A program made the position numbers and the translations under genes. A stretch of DNA of 10,442 nucleotides from Bacteroidota bacterium (GTDB lineage Bacteria > Bacteroidota > Rhodothermia > Rhodothermales > UBA10348): assembly GCA_004356385.1 (NCBI GenBank), contig SMXL01000069.1, forward strand, positions 1-10,442, written 5' to 3'. The notes under the pieces are model-generated. The model was not told where the DNA came from. It searched no databases and saw only the letters and a program-made list of their open reading frames with translations. Positions 1-6,401 of the stretch are shown here, piece after piece. Each line of letters opens with the position of its first letter. The first letter of the stretch is position 1.

Positions 1-243
1 GAGGCGCGTTCCGAATCGAGGGCCAATCAAGGCGAGTGCCAGGAACATAACACCAAGCGCAGTAATGCCTGCCTTCCAGCGACGGAGTCTACGATTTATG
101 GACGAGGTCAGCTTGTTTACAAGTTGCGGCTCGCCGAAGACATCGGAGAGTCTTCGGCGTCTGATCGTTGCGTACACGAATAGAACAATCGCGACAGGCG
201 CGGCCGCAACGATCCAGTAATTTTCGGGATAAAGCCAATCCAT
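1..243 (-). CDS. batB: BatB-like vWA membrane protein, N-terminal part (cut by window edge)
   Basis: The minus-strand reading frame opens with ATG at 243 and stays open to the window edge, giving the first 81 residues. It starts MDWLYPENYW. A hydrophobic stretch lies at about residues 8-25, followed by a basic stretch (TIRRRRL), then a region ending in RRLRRWK and a second hydrophobic stretch at about 57-75 that runs into IGPRFG. This two-helix N-terminus before a vWA domain is the layout of BatA/BatB proteins, and the residues just after the second helix resemble the 'ARPQ/GPRFG' junction of that family. The vWA domain itself lies outside the window. The gene follows batA by 17 bp in the same direction, which fits the usual batA-batB order. 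No Shine-Dalgarno motif precedes the ATG. The B rather than A assignment rests on gene order only. Confidence 0.72.
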   Translation of the reverse strand, partial: MDWLYPENYWIVAAAPVAIVLFVYATIRRRRLSDVFGEPQLVNKLTSSINRRLRRWKAGITALGVMFLALALIGPRFGTRL

Positions 244-260
244 AAATTCAATATTCTGCG

Positions 261-1244
261 TTAAGGGAATCTCCGGAGCAACGTGGTCGACAGAAGAATA
301 TCGAGTAGAATCAGCGCTAGGCCCGGGAAAAGAAAACCGGCGTATTTCTCCTCGTAATTCGTATAAATTCGCTCTTCGATTTTGGTTTTCTCGAGTTCTC
401 CAATCTCATCGTAAATTTCCCGCAACGCCTGATTATTGGTGGCTCTGAAGTATTTACCTCCGGTCATCTTGGCCACGGAAATGAGCATTTCTTCGTCAAT
501 CTCAACTGGAATCATGCGCCGCTGCCGACCCGCAAACGGGTGGTCTACGACGAAAGGAGCCTCACCGTGAGCGCCGACACCGATTGCATAGATTCTCACA
601 TTCAGCGTTCGGGCAATCTCAGCTGCGGTTTCAGGGCTTAATTCACCTCGATTATTCTGGCCATCCGTCAGAAGTATAATCACCTTGCTTTCTGCTACGG
701 TGTTCTTCAGGCGATTGACGGCCATAGCCAGGGCGGTCCCAATCGCTGTTCCGTCTTCAATAACGCCGACCTGCACTTCATCCAGCATTTCCAGTAGAAA
801 ATCATAGTCCAATGTCAGCGGGGCCTGTGTATATGCCTTGGCCGCAAAGACGACGAGCCCCACGCGATCTGAAGTCCTCTTGCTGATAAACTCTGCGCCA
901 ACCGCGCGGGCCGCTTCAAACCGGTTGGGTCGGAAGTCTTCCGCACGCATCGACGTGGACGTATCTAGAACCATCACGATATCTACGCCCTCTGCATAGC
1001 GTTCTTGCACCACATCCTGTTCTTGTGGTCGCGCCATCGCTAGAACCGCGAGGGTTAGCCCCGCCATTCGCAGTACCGCCGGTAAAGCCCGTATCCGATT
1101 CCGAAACGTTTTAGGGCCGTGGCGAATCGTTTCTACCGCGCTGTAGCGGAGCCCCAAGGACCGACGCGCCATCCACCACGAGCGAAGCCCTGAGAGGGGA
1201 ACCAGCGCAAGCAGGACAAGCCACTGAGGTTGAGCAAATTCCAT
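261..1244 (-). CDS. batA: BatA-like von Willebrand factor A membrane protein
   Basis: A 327-residue protein with hydrophobic helices at about 8-20 and 56-71, a periplasmic or cytoplasmic vWA domain at about 86-285, and a C-terminal helix at about 303-322. The vWA metal-binding (MIDAS) residues are all visible: D94-T-S96-T-S98, T166 in the DGTAIG segment and D194 in LLTDGQ. The RPNRFEAAR segment after the MIDAS loop is typical of Bat proteins. The intact MIDAS suggests a metal-dependent protein-binding role. Bat proteins are thought to form a membrane complex with other vWA proteins; the pathway was first linked to oxygen tolerance in Bacteroides, but its biochemical role is unsettled. The gene starts 25 bp after the sirtuin stop and ends 17 bp before the batB-like start, so it is probably in the same transcript. 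The start is the only ATG before the first helix; no clear ribosome binding site is seen. Confidence 0.9.
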   Translation of the reverse strand: MEFAQPQWLVLLALVPLSGLRSWWMARRSLGLRYSAVETIRHGPKTFRNRIRALPAVLRMAGLTLAVLAMARPQEQDVVQERYAEGVDIVMVLDTSTSMRAEDFRPNRFEAARAVGAEFISKRTSDRVGLVVFAAKAYTQAPLTLDYDFLLEMLDEVQVGVIEDGTAIGTALAMAVNRLKNTVAESKVIILLTDGQNNRGELSPETAAEIARTLNVRIYAIGVGAHGEAPFVVDHPFAGRQRRMIPVEIDEEMLISVAKMTGGKYFRATNNQALREIYDEIGELEKTKIEERIYTNYEEKYAGFLFPGLALILLDILLSTTLLRRFP

Positions 1245-1269
1245 GTTGTGTCAGATTTCGTTCAGTCCG

Positions 1270-2064
1270 TTAACGATTCGTGATTCGTTCGAGTTCTTCG
1301 CGATTATTGAACGATCGCATGTGTGCAGCCAGGACAGGCAATATGTCGCCGGCCGGTCCGAGTACCACTTCATCCATCGCATACGAAAGGGCCGAGGGTT
1401 CGACATTAATCTCTACCACGTAGGCTCCGTTCTGCTTCGCCAATAAAGGCAATCCCGCGGCGGGATACACTATAGAGCTCGTGCCTACCGAGAGAAAAAC
1501 ATCCGACGAGATGGCGGCGTCTGTTGCTCTCTCAATTGGATCCATTGGAAGAGATTCCCCAAACCACACCACCCCCGGGCGTAACAAACCGCCGCAAAAC
1601 CCACAACATCGGAGTCCATCTTCCAAGAACACTTCGTCTACCGGTGGTTTACTGCAATCGGTGCATCGTTCGTCGACGATATTTCCGTGCAGCTCGACCA
1701 TATTAATACTGCCCGCGCGTTTGTGGAGCGTATCCACGTTTTGAGTGACGAGAAGGAATGGCTCATAAAATTTCTCAAGCTCCACGAGCGCCAGATGCCC
1801 CTCGTTGGGCTCGGCGGTTAATGCCTGTTTGAGCCGAGCCTGATACCACCCCTGAACCAGCTGAGGATCTCGTCTGAACGCCGCTTCGTTAGCCAAGTCC
1901 GCGGGGCTGTATTCTTCCCAAAGACCCCCTGGGTCGCGAAAAGTAGCCAATCCACTTTCCACGCTTATGCCTGCTCCTGTAAGCACGCAAAGAGAAGTTG
2001 CCTTCTCCAATCGAGCAAGCAGTCGCTCAGAGGGCACGGTAGAGTGTGTGGCTGGGCTATTCAT
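1270..2064 (-). CDS. cobB: NAD-dependent protein deacylase, class III (SIRT5/CobB-like) sirtuin
   Basis: A 264-residue sirtuin that removes acyl groups from lysine using NAD+, releasing nicotinamide and O-acyl-ADP-ribose. NAD-binding motifs are GAGIS (30-34), the TFRDP loop (41-45), TQNVD (107-111), GTSS (194-197) and INVE (219-222). The catalytic base is H126 in LHGN. Zinc ligands are C134/C137 and C154/C157. Y74 and R77 in WYQAR match the Tyr-x-x-Arg pair that defines class III sirtuins and binds succinyl or malonyl groups in SIRT5 and E. coli CobB, so desuccinylase/demalonylase activity is a reasonable inference alongside deacetylation. The ATG at 2064 gives the usual family length. The frame stays open 78 codons further upstream, but that stretch is basic, lacks sirtuin homology and lies antiphase inside the previous gene. 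The start overlaps the previous stop by 8 bp, suggesting translational coupling. A sirtuin is an unusual member of a Bat operon. Confidence 0.93.
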   Translation of the reverse strand: MNSPATHSTVPSERLLARLEKATSLCVLTGAGISVESGLATFRDPGGLWEEYSPADLANEAAFRRDPQLVQGWYQARLKQALTAEPNEGHLALVELEKFYEPFLLVTQNVDTLHKRAGSINMVELHGNIVDERCTDCSKPPVDEVFLEDGLRCCGFCGGLLRPGVVWFGESLPMDPIERATDAAISSDVFLSVGTSSIVYPAAGLPLLAKQNGAYVVEINVEPSALSYAMDEVVLGPAGDILPVLAAHMRSFNNREELERITNR

Positions 2065-3196
2065 GATTGCCGTCCCGGGGCGCCCCGAAATTTTGCTCTT
2101 GAACGCGTCTGGGTTCAGCGGCGTCGTCTTCGGTGTCGATTGCTTCGTCTTCTTGATCGTCGGCCTGATCGGCATCTCTATTTCCGGCCTCCGCCCGATC
2201 CGCTTCTTCCCGAAGCGCATCTTGTCGGGCTGTAAATTCTTTCTCTGTCCCGATGATCGCCGAACTGGTTTTTGAAAGAGCGGCCCGACCCGCTTCATCG
2301 GCAGGTCTCATATCCGCGAACTTGACCAGATCTGCGTTCGAGAGGACGTTTTCCATTTCTCCGACAATTTCCTGCGGAATGATTCCGTCGTTGAGCGCGC
2401 TGCGAAGTCTACTGACGACCTCTCTCGTCGTCGTTTCCAGAGCCGGGATATCGGCGCGTCTCGACAAATAGGTTCTTAGAAGCTCAGACAGTTCCACATA
2501 AAAGGGTTTCACATTCTCTGGCTTGCTCAAATCCATCTTCTCCAGCAGTTTGAGTCTTCGCCGTGCTTCATCCCAGGGTGGTTCTTTGGGTTCGGGTTTC
2601 TCTTCTGGAAGTTGTATTTCTTCTGTTTTCCTGCTTCTTCTCCAGAGCCAATAGGCGAGGCCCAATAGGAGAAACGGAACGAAGTACCAGAAAACCGAAA
2701 TTCCAGGGAAGTCCGCAAGGCCCGTGATATCTCGAATTCCCTCTGCGTCGTCCTGAACGAGAGACGTAATCCACACAAGTACACCCGGTGTACCGGCGAT
2801 CAAGGTGTCGGTGGAAGAAATTAAACCGACAGGAAAGGAGGTCACATAGGCGGAATCCAGCTCAAAAGTCGCTACTTCGTACCGCAGGCTGTCGATGTAC
2901 CAGTTATTGGAGATCTCCCGTCTGCCGGGCGGACTGTTTCCAAGAATCGTAAATCCACCCAGCTCGAAGGCCGGCCGATTTCTTAGCGAATCGGGTAGAA
3001 AGTCATGAGGAAAGAGCGGGCTCCGACTTCCATCATGCTCCACGGAGATCGCGATTTCGAATCGCTGGCCGATAGTCACACTGTCAGCAAGCGAGTAGGC
3101 ATCGTAGCGCTGGGCGAGGACCGACGAATGAGTCAGAAGGCCGAGAAGTCCTGAAATCAGACAGGCTGTGGAGATGGTGAAAGAACGCCAGGTCAT
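2057..3196 (-). CDS. Exported single-TM protein with Bat-operon (DUF4381/BatD-tail-like) domain
   Basis: A 379-residue protein with a signal peptide (hydrophobic 10-21, probable cleavage after VLA at 26-28), an extracytoplasmic domain of about residues 29-165, a transmembrane helix at about 168-186 (FWYFVPFLLLGLAYWLW) and a long cytoplasmic part. The cytoplasmic part has a Pro/Glu-rich linker (193-207) and then a helical domain from PPWDEARRRL to about 300, whose WDEA..L..L, FY.ELS..LR.YL and TT.E pattern is seen in the second gene of many Bat operons. The tail from about 320 to 365 is strongly acidic. It sits 5 bp after the DUF58 gene and overlaps the sirtuin start by 8 bp. By position and topology it is probably a membrane partner that links outside signals to the vWA proteins, but this is inference. 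The domain name is assigned from pattern memory, not from a search. Confidence 0.75.
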   Translation of the reverse strand: MTWRSFTISTACLISGLLGLLTHSSVLAQRYDAYSLADSVTIGQRFEIAISVEHDGSRSPLFPHDFLPDSLRNRPAFELGGFTILGNSPPGRREISNNWYIDSLRYEVATFELDSAYVTSFPVGLISSTDTLIAGTPGVLVWITSLVQDDAEGIRDITGLADFPGISVFWYFVPFLLLGLAYWLWRRSRKTEEIQLPEEKPEPKEPPWDEARRRLKLLEKMDLSKPENVKPFYVELSELLRTYLSRRADIPALETTTREVVSRLRSALNDGIIPQEIVGEMENVLSNADLVKFADMRPADEAGRAALSKTSSAIIGTEKEFTARQDALREEADRAEAGNRDADQADDQEDEAIDTEDDAAEPRRVQEQNFGAPRDGNHE

Positions 3197-3201
3197 TCTA
3201 A

Positions 3202-4074
3202 TTAACGCTTGTTACGGTATCGAAAGAATCGCATGAGGGGCTCGATGTATCCCTGATCGGTATGGATAGGTATCCGGTCAACACGGGCTCTAAAAAGGAC
3301 CTGCTCAACCAGATCGATTCGGGATTGCGCTTTCGCAGCGAATGCGGTTCTCACTTCTTCGCTACTGGTGTCCACCACAATATTCTCATCCGTTTCAGCG
3401 TCGGTCAGTTCGAGCAAGCCTACCTTGGGCAGCACTATTTCTCGTGGATCCAGCAAGTGAACGGCAACGGTGTCATGGCGCTTGGCGACCGCGCAAAGCG
3501 GGGCTTCGAATTCTTGATCCATGAAGTCGCTCACGAGCAGTATGATAGAGCGCCTGTTCAATACGTGGACAACGTGGTTGAGGGCGACCGACAAATCCGT
3601 TTGTGTAGAGGTCCGCTCGTGCGCAAAAAGATCTCTGATCAACCGTAGTACATGGCGGCGGCCTTTCTTGGGCGGTACGAACAGCTCGACATGATCGGAG
3701 AAGAGGAGTAATCCAACCTTGTCGTTGTTTTGGATGGCGCTAAAAGCGACTATTGCACAAATTTCGGCGGCGACTTCTCTCTTGAACTTGTATGAAGAAC
3801 CGAAATCGCCCGAGCCTGATATATCGACCACCAATAACAGGGTCTGTTCGCGTTCTTCTTCGAAAATTTTAACGAACGTCTCGTCGTATCGAGCGGACAC
3901 ATTCCAGTCAATATTTCGAATGTCGTCGCCATATTGATATGGGCGAACTTCGGCGAATTCCATCCCTTGTCCCTTGAAGGCAGATTGATATTCCCCTCCA
4001 AAAATATTACTGACCAGACCCTTCGTTCGGATCTCCAGCTTCCGGATCTTTTTGAACAGTTCTTTAGGAATCAT
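3202..4074 (-). CDS. DUF58 domain protein (vWA-like, MoxR/Bat-associated)
   Basis: A 290-residue soluble protein with no signal peptide or membrane helix. The N-terminal block carries the DUF58 signature: GGEYQSAFKGQG (26-37), EFAEVRPYQYGDDIR (39-53) and IDWNVSAR (55-62). It is followed by a vWA-like fold with D84-I-S86-G-S88 as MIDAS residues, T157/T159 in the STQTD segment and D183 in LVSDF. DUF58 proteins are generally encoded next to MoxR AAA+ ATPases and Bat proteins and are thought to act with them as a chaperone or metal-insertion-like system; the exact reaction is unknown. It is the first gene of the minus-strand Bat operon here. The ATG at 4074 is fixed by an in-frame TGA two codons upstream and by the conserved N-terminus starting immediately. 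No Shine-Dalgarno motif is visible. Confidence 0.93.
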   Translation of the reverse strand: MIPKELFKKIRKLEIRTKGLVSNIFGGEYQSAFKGQGMEFAEVRPYQYGDDIRNIDWNVSARYDETFVKIFEEEREQTLLLVVDISGSGDFGSSYKFKREVAAEICAIVAFSAIQNNDKVGLLLFSDHVELFVPPKKGRRHVLRLIRDLFAHERTSTQTDLSVALNHVVHVLNRRSIILLVSDFMDQEFEAPLCAVAKRHDTVAVHLLDPREIVLPKVGLLELTDAETDENIVVDTSSEEVRTAFAAKAQSRIDLVEQVLFRARVDRIPIHTDQGYIEPLMRFFRYRNKR

Positions 4075-4321
4075 TTGTCAACACGGGCGACCACTAGATA
4101 TTGAGTGATTTCAAGTCGCGCTATATAACGCATTTTACCCAAAACATGTTGTGAAGTGCGTTAAGATATTGAGACTCCTGTTCGTATCGGCGTTCGTACG
4201 ACCGAATCTGAGCCAAGCCCGCGTCTTCACATCAATTCGGTATAGATCTTATGGAGATCCCTTGGGATTCCCGTAATTTCCCTCGGATCCGAACCACTCT
4301 AATCATTTTGGAATCAAGAAT
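4075..4321. promoter_or_regulatory. Divergent intergenic region between the Bat operon and purQ
   Basis: This 247-bp stretch separates two divergently transcribed units and must hold both promoters. No convincing ORF lies in it. It is more AT-rich than its flanks. It holds a 10-bp direct repeat (agatattgag at 4096-4105 and 4164-4173) and a short palindrome, tcgtacga, at 4194-4201. No remnant of a moxR gene is visible upstream of DUF58 on the minus strand. Confidence 0.6.
4101..4129 (+). promoter_or_regulatory. Candidate sigma-70-like promoter for purQ
   Basis: TTGAGT at 4101-4106 is followed after 17 bp by TATAAC at 4124-4129, a fair match to a -35/-10 pair. Transcription would start near 4136, leaving a 5' leader of about 185 nt before the TTG start of purQ. 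The -35 box overlaps the first copy of the agatattgag repeat. If the host belongs to Bacteroidota, whose primary sigma factor prefers a different promoter form, this match may be chance. Confidence 0.3.
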
Positions 4322-5020
4322 TTGCGATTTGGCATCATAGAGTTCCCAGGCTCGAATTGTGATCACGACGCATATTATGTTGCGAAGCATGTCTTTGATC
4401 AGAAGACGTCGTTCATCTGGCACAAGGACCATTCGGTCGGCGACGTAGACGTGGTGATCGTACCCGGCGGCTTTTCCTACGGTGACGCACTTCGCTCGGG
4501 GGCCATCGCTCGATTTTCCCCCATCATGAAAGATGTCGTGCGATTTGTAAAAAGTGGTGGCCTCGTGCTGGGTATTTGCAACGGATTTCAGATTCTTTGC
4601 GAGACCGGCCTTCTTCCCGGCGCGCTTATGAGAAATGCCTCGCTTCGGTTTGTCTGCAAGAATATTTTTATCAAACCGGTGAACCGGACTTCCCCGTTTA
4701 CACAGTCGTTAAACGTTGATTCTGTTCTACAGATTCCAATTGCTCATGGAGAAGGAAATTACATCGCTACAGACGACGTGCTCGATCGACTCGAGGAAGA
4801 AGACCGGATCGCCTTCAAGTATTGCGACAGCGACGGATCGCTCTCACCCGATTCGAACCCGAACGGATCGGCCAGAAATATTGCAGGAATTCTCAATGAG
4901 ACGGGAAACGTGTTGGGTATGATGCCCCACCCGGAGCGATGTTCTGAAGAAATATTGGGTCGTTCAGACGGCGCTATGATCTTCGAATCCATCCTGGCGT
5001 ATGCCGGCATGCCCGTCTAA
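4322..5020 (+). CDS. purQ: Phosphoribosylformylglycinamidine synthase, glutaminase subunit PurQ
   Basis: A 232-residue class I glutamine amidotransferase. It hydrolyses glutamine and feeds ammonia to PurL for conversion of FGAR to FGAM in de novo purine synthesis, in a complex with PurS. The N-terminus [12 protein letters not shown] and the PGGFSYGD segment (48-55) are PurQ hallmarks. The catalytic cysteine is C86 in GICNGFQ; H203 and E205 in MMPHPER complete the triad. The length is normal for the stand-alone small-type subunit. The start is TTG at 4322: the conserved FGIIEFPG block begins two residues later, the frame is closed by TAA at 4274-4276, and no ATG or GTG lies between. A weak GGA at 4310-4312 is the only possible ribosome-binding element. 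No purS or purL is adjacent, so partners must be encoded elsewhere. An FKBP gene follows by 34 bp. Confidence 0.95.
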   Translation: MRFGIIEFPGSNCDHDAYYVAKHVFDQKTSFIWHKDHSVGDVDVVIVPGGFSYGDALRSGAIARFSPIMKDVVRFVKSGGLVLGICNGFQILCETGLLPGALMRNASLRFVCKNIFIKPVNRTSPFTQSLNVDSVLQIPIAHGEGNYIATDDVLDRLEEEDRIAFKYCDSDGSLSPDSNPNGSARNIAGILNETGNVLGMMPHPERCSEEILGRSDGAMIFESILAYAGMPV

Positions 5021-5054
5021 CAATTATTCGAATCATAGATCAATCAATAGTTAC

Positions 5055-5582
5055 ATGTTTAAGAATGAACTCATAGGGCTCCTCCTGATAATCTTCGGTC
5101 TTTCAGGGTGTTCATCGTCTCAGCGCGAAACATCGAATACGACCGGTGCAGCAGAGCCTCAAGAAACAGTGAATGCGGTTGAAAATCCGATGGAGCAAAC
5201 TAAAGACACTAAAGAGGTTACAGTAATGGAGAATGGTTTGAAGATCCAAGTCATCATGGAAGGAGAGGGAGAAGAAATCAAATCCGGCGACGTGGCCCGC
5301 GTTCATTATACCGGATGGTTATACGATGAATCGGCGCCAGAAGGGAAGGGTGACAAATTTGACAGTTCGCGAGATCGGGGACAACCGTTTACCTTTAATT
5401 TGGGTACCGGCCAGGTAATTCAGGGCTGGGACCTGGGTGTTGAGGGAATGAAGGTGGGGGAACAGCGACTACTCACCATCCCCGCGGAACTGGGTTACGG
5501 AGAGAGAGGAGCAGGGGCGGATATTCCGCCGGGCGCCACACTACTGTTCGACGTTGAACTCGTAGGGATCGGTCTTCCCTAA
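5055..5582 (+). CDS. FKBP-type peptidyl-prolyl cis-trans isomerase, lipoprotein
   Basis: A 175-residue protein that begins with a lipoprotein signal (MFKNELIG, hydrophobic 7-16) ending in the lipobox LSGC, so C19 is the predicted lipidated residue. A low-complexity Ser/Thr/Glu-rich linker (20-55) tethers a C-terminal FKBP domain (about 56-173). By comparison with human FKBP12, the active-site residues are present: Y85 in HYTG, F102-D103 in KFDSS, F112, V121-I122, W125, Y148 and F165. It should catalyse prolyl isomerisation and assist folding of exported proteins outside the cytoplasmic membrane. The frame is open from 5001, overlapping purQ, but only the ATG at 5055 places the signal peptide at the N-terminus. 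It follows purQ by 34 bp and could share its transcript, with no functional link apparent. No Shine-Dalgarno motif precedes the ATG. Confidence 0.93.
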   Translation: MFKNELIGLLLIIFGLSGCSSSQRETSNTTGAAEPQETVNAVENPMEQTKDTKEVTVMENGLKIQVIMEGEGEEIKSGDVARVHYTGWLYDESAPEGKGDKFDSSRDRGQPFTFNLGTGQVIQGWDLGVEGMKVGEQRLLTIPAELGYGERGAGADIPPGATLLFDVELVGIGLP

Positions 5583-5630
5583 GCGACAGGTGTTTTGCGA
5601 GGGACGTGTCTGGCTGCGTCAGGCCTCAGT
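5583..5630. other. Convergent intergenic spacer between FKBP gene and sdhB
   Basis: Two transcription units end head-to-head across 48 bp. I see only 4-bp inverted matches such as gacg/cgtc around 5602-5620 and no T-tract, so no intrinsic terminator can be called with confidence. Confidence 0.5.
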
Positions 5631-6383
5631 CTAGGTCACGAGGGATTTCATGTACTCGCGGCGCATCAGCGCAATCGACGATATCGAGATCCCTTTCGGG
5701 CAAACGGCTTCACATTCTGCGTGGTTGGAACAGTCGCCAAAGCCCTCCTTCTGCATCTGATCAACCATGGCGGCTACTCGAAGGGTTCGTTCGGGGTTTC
5801 CCTGCGGCAGTAACGCAAGGTGCCCGATTTTCGCAGCCGTGAAAAGGGAGGCGGATGCATTTGGACACGCGGCCACACAGGCTCCGCACCCGATGCAGGA
5901 AGCGTAGTCAAATGCTCGATCAACGTCGTCTTTGGGAACCAGGACGGCGTTGGCGTCTGGGGCATTACCCGTACCGACAGACACATAACCGCCCGCTTCT
6001 ATAATCCGGTCGAAGGCGGTACGGTCTACAACGAGGTCTCTGATGATGGGGAATCCTTTCGCCCGCCAAGGCTCGACAACGATCGTATCTCCATCCTTGA
6101 AATGCCTCATGTGTAACTGACACGAGGCGGTGCGTTTCTGCGGGCCATGGGCGATTCCGTTGATTACCACACCACATGCGCCGCAAATCCCTTCACGGCA
6201 ATCGTGGTCGAACTCGAACGGTAATTCACTTTGTCGAATCAACTTTTCATTCAGAACATCCAACAACTCCAAAAAAGACATATGCTTGTTGGCGTCTGTA
6301 ACGGTATGGTTTTCGAACGAGCCGGGTGAATCCGGTCCGGCCTGTCGCCATATGCTCAAATGGATGGTCATCCTGTCTGACAT
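5631..6383 (-). CDS. sdhB: Succinate dehydrogenase iron-sulfur subunit
   Basis: A 250-residue electron-transfer subunit carrying electrons from the flavoprotein to the cytochrome. Three cluster sites are intact. The [2Fe-2S] ligands are C62, C67, C70 (CREGICGAC) and C88. The [4Fe-4S] ligands are C163, C166, C169 plus C228. The [3Fe-4S] ligands are C173, C218 and C224. The 218/224/228 spacing equals that of the corresponding E. coli cysteines. The N-terminal [10 protein letters not shown] segment and the [15 protein letters not shown] region resemble SdhB of type B enzymes. It is the last gene of sdhCAB, 18 bp after sdhA. The ATG at 6383 is preceded by gggaaaagag, one of the few plausible ribosome-binding stretches in the window; an alternative ATG four codons later would lack a suitably spaced site. 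Fumarate reductase activity cannot be excluded from sequence, since the families overlap. Confidence 0.96.
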   Translation of the reverse strand: MSDRMTIHLSIWRQAGPDSPGSFENHTVTDANKHMSFLELLDVLNEKLIRQSELPFEFDHDCREGICGACGVVINGIAHGPQKRTASCQLHMRHFKDGDTIVVEPWRAKGFPIIRDLVVDRTAFDRIIEAGGYVSVGTGNAPDANAVLVPKDDVDRAFDYASCIGCGACVAACPNASASLFTAAKIGHLALLPQGNPERTLRVAAMVDQMQKEGFGDCSNHAECEAVCPKGISISSIALMRREYMKSLVT

Positions 6384-6401
6384 CGTTCTCTTTTCCCGTG
6401 T

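Noticed and set aside
2065..2298. Upstream in-frame extension of the sirtuin to an ATG at 2298
   Set aside because: It lies wholly inside the previous gene in another frame, is unusually basic (mirror of the acidic tail), has no sirtuin motif, and would make the enzyme about 80 residues longer than the family.
3262..3648. 128-codon plus-strand open frame opposite the DUF58 gene
   Set aside because: It is antisense to conserved DUF58 coding sequence and shows no recognisable motif or start context.
4194..4201. Palindrome tcgtacga as an operator site
   Set aside because: Eight bases with no extension on either side and no second copy; expected by chance at this length.
5001..5054. Earlier start for the FKBP gene overlapping the end of purQ
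   Set aside because: It would place 18 polar residues before the lipoprotein signal, which must be N-terminal for export.
5583..5630. Bidirectional terminator between the FKBP gene and sdhB
   Set aside because: Only 4-bp stems with long loops and no T-tract on either strand.
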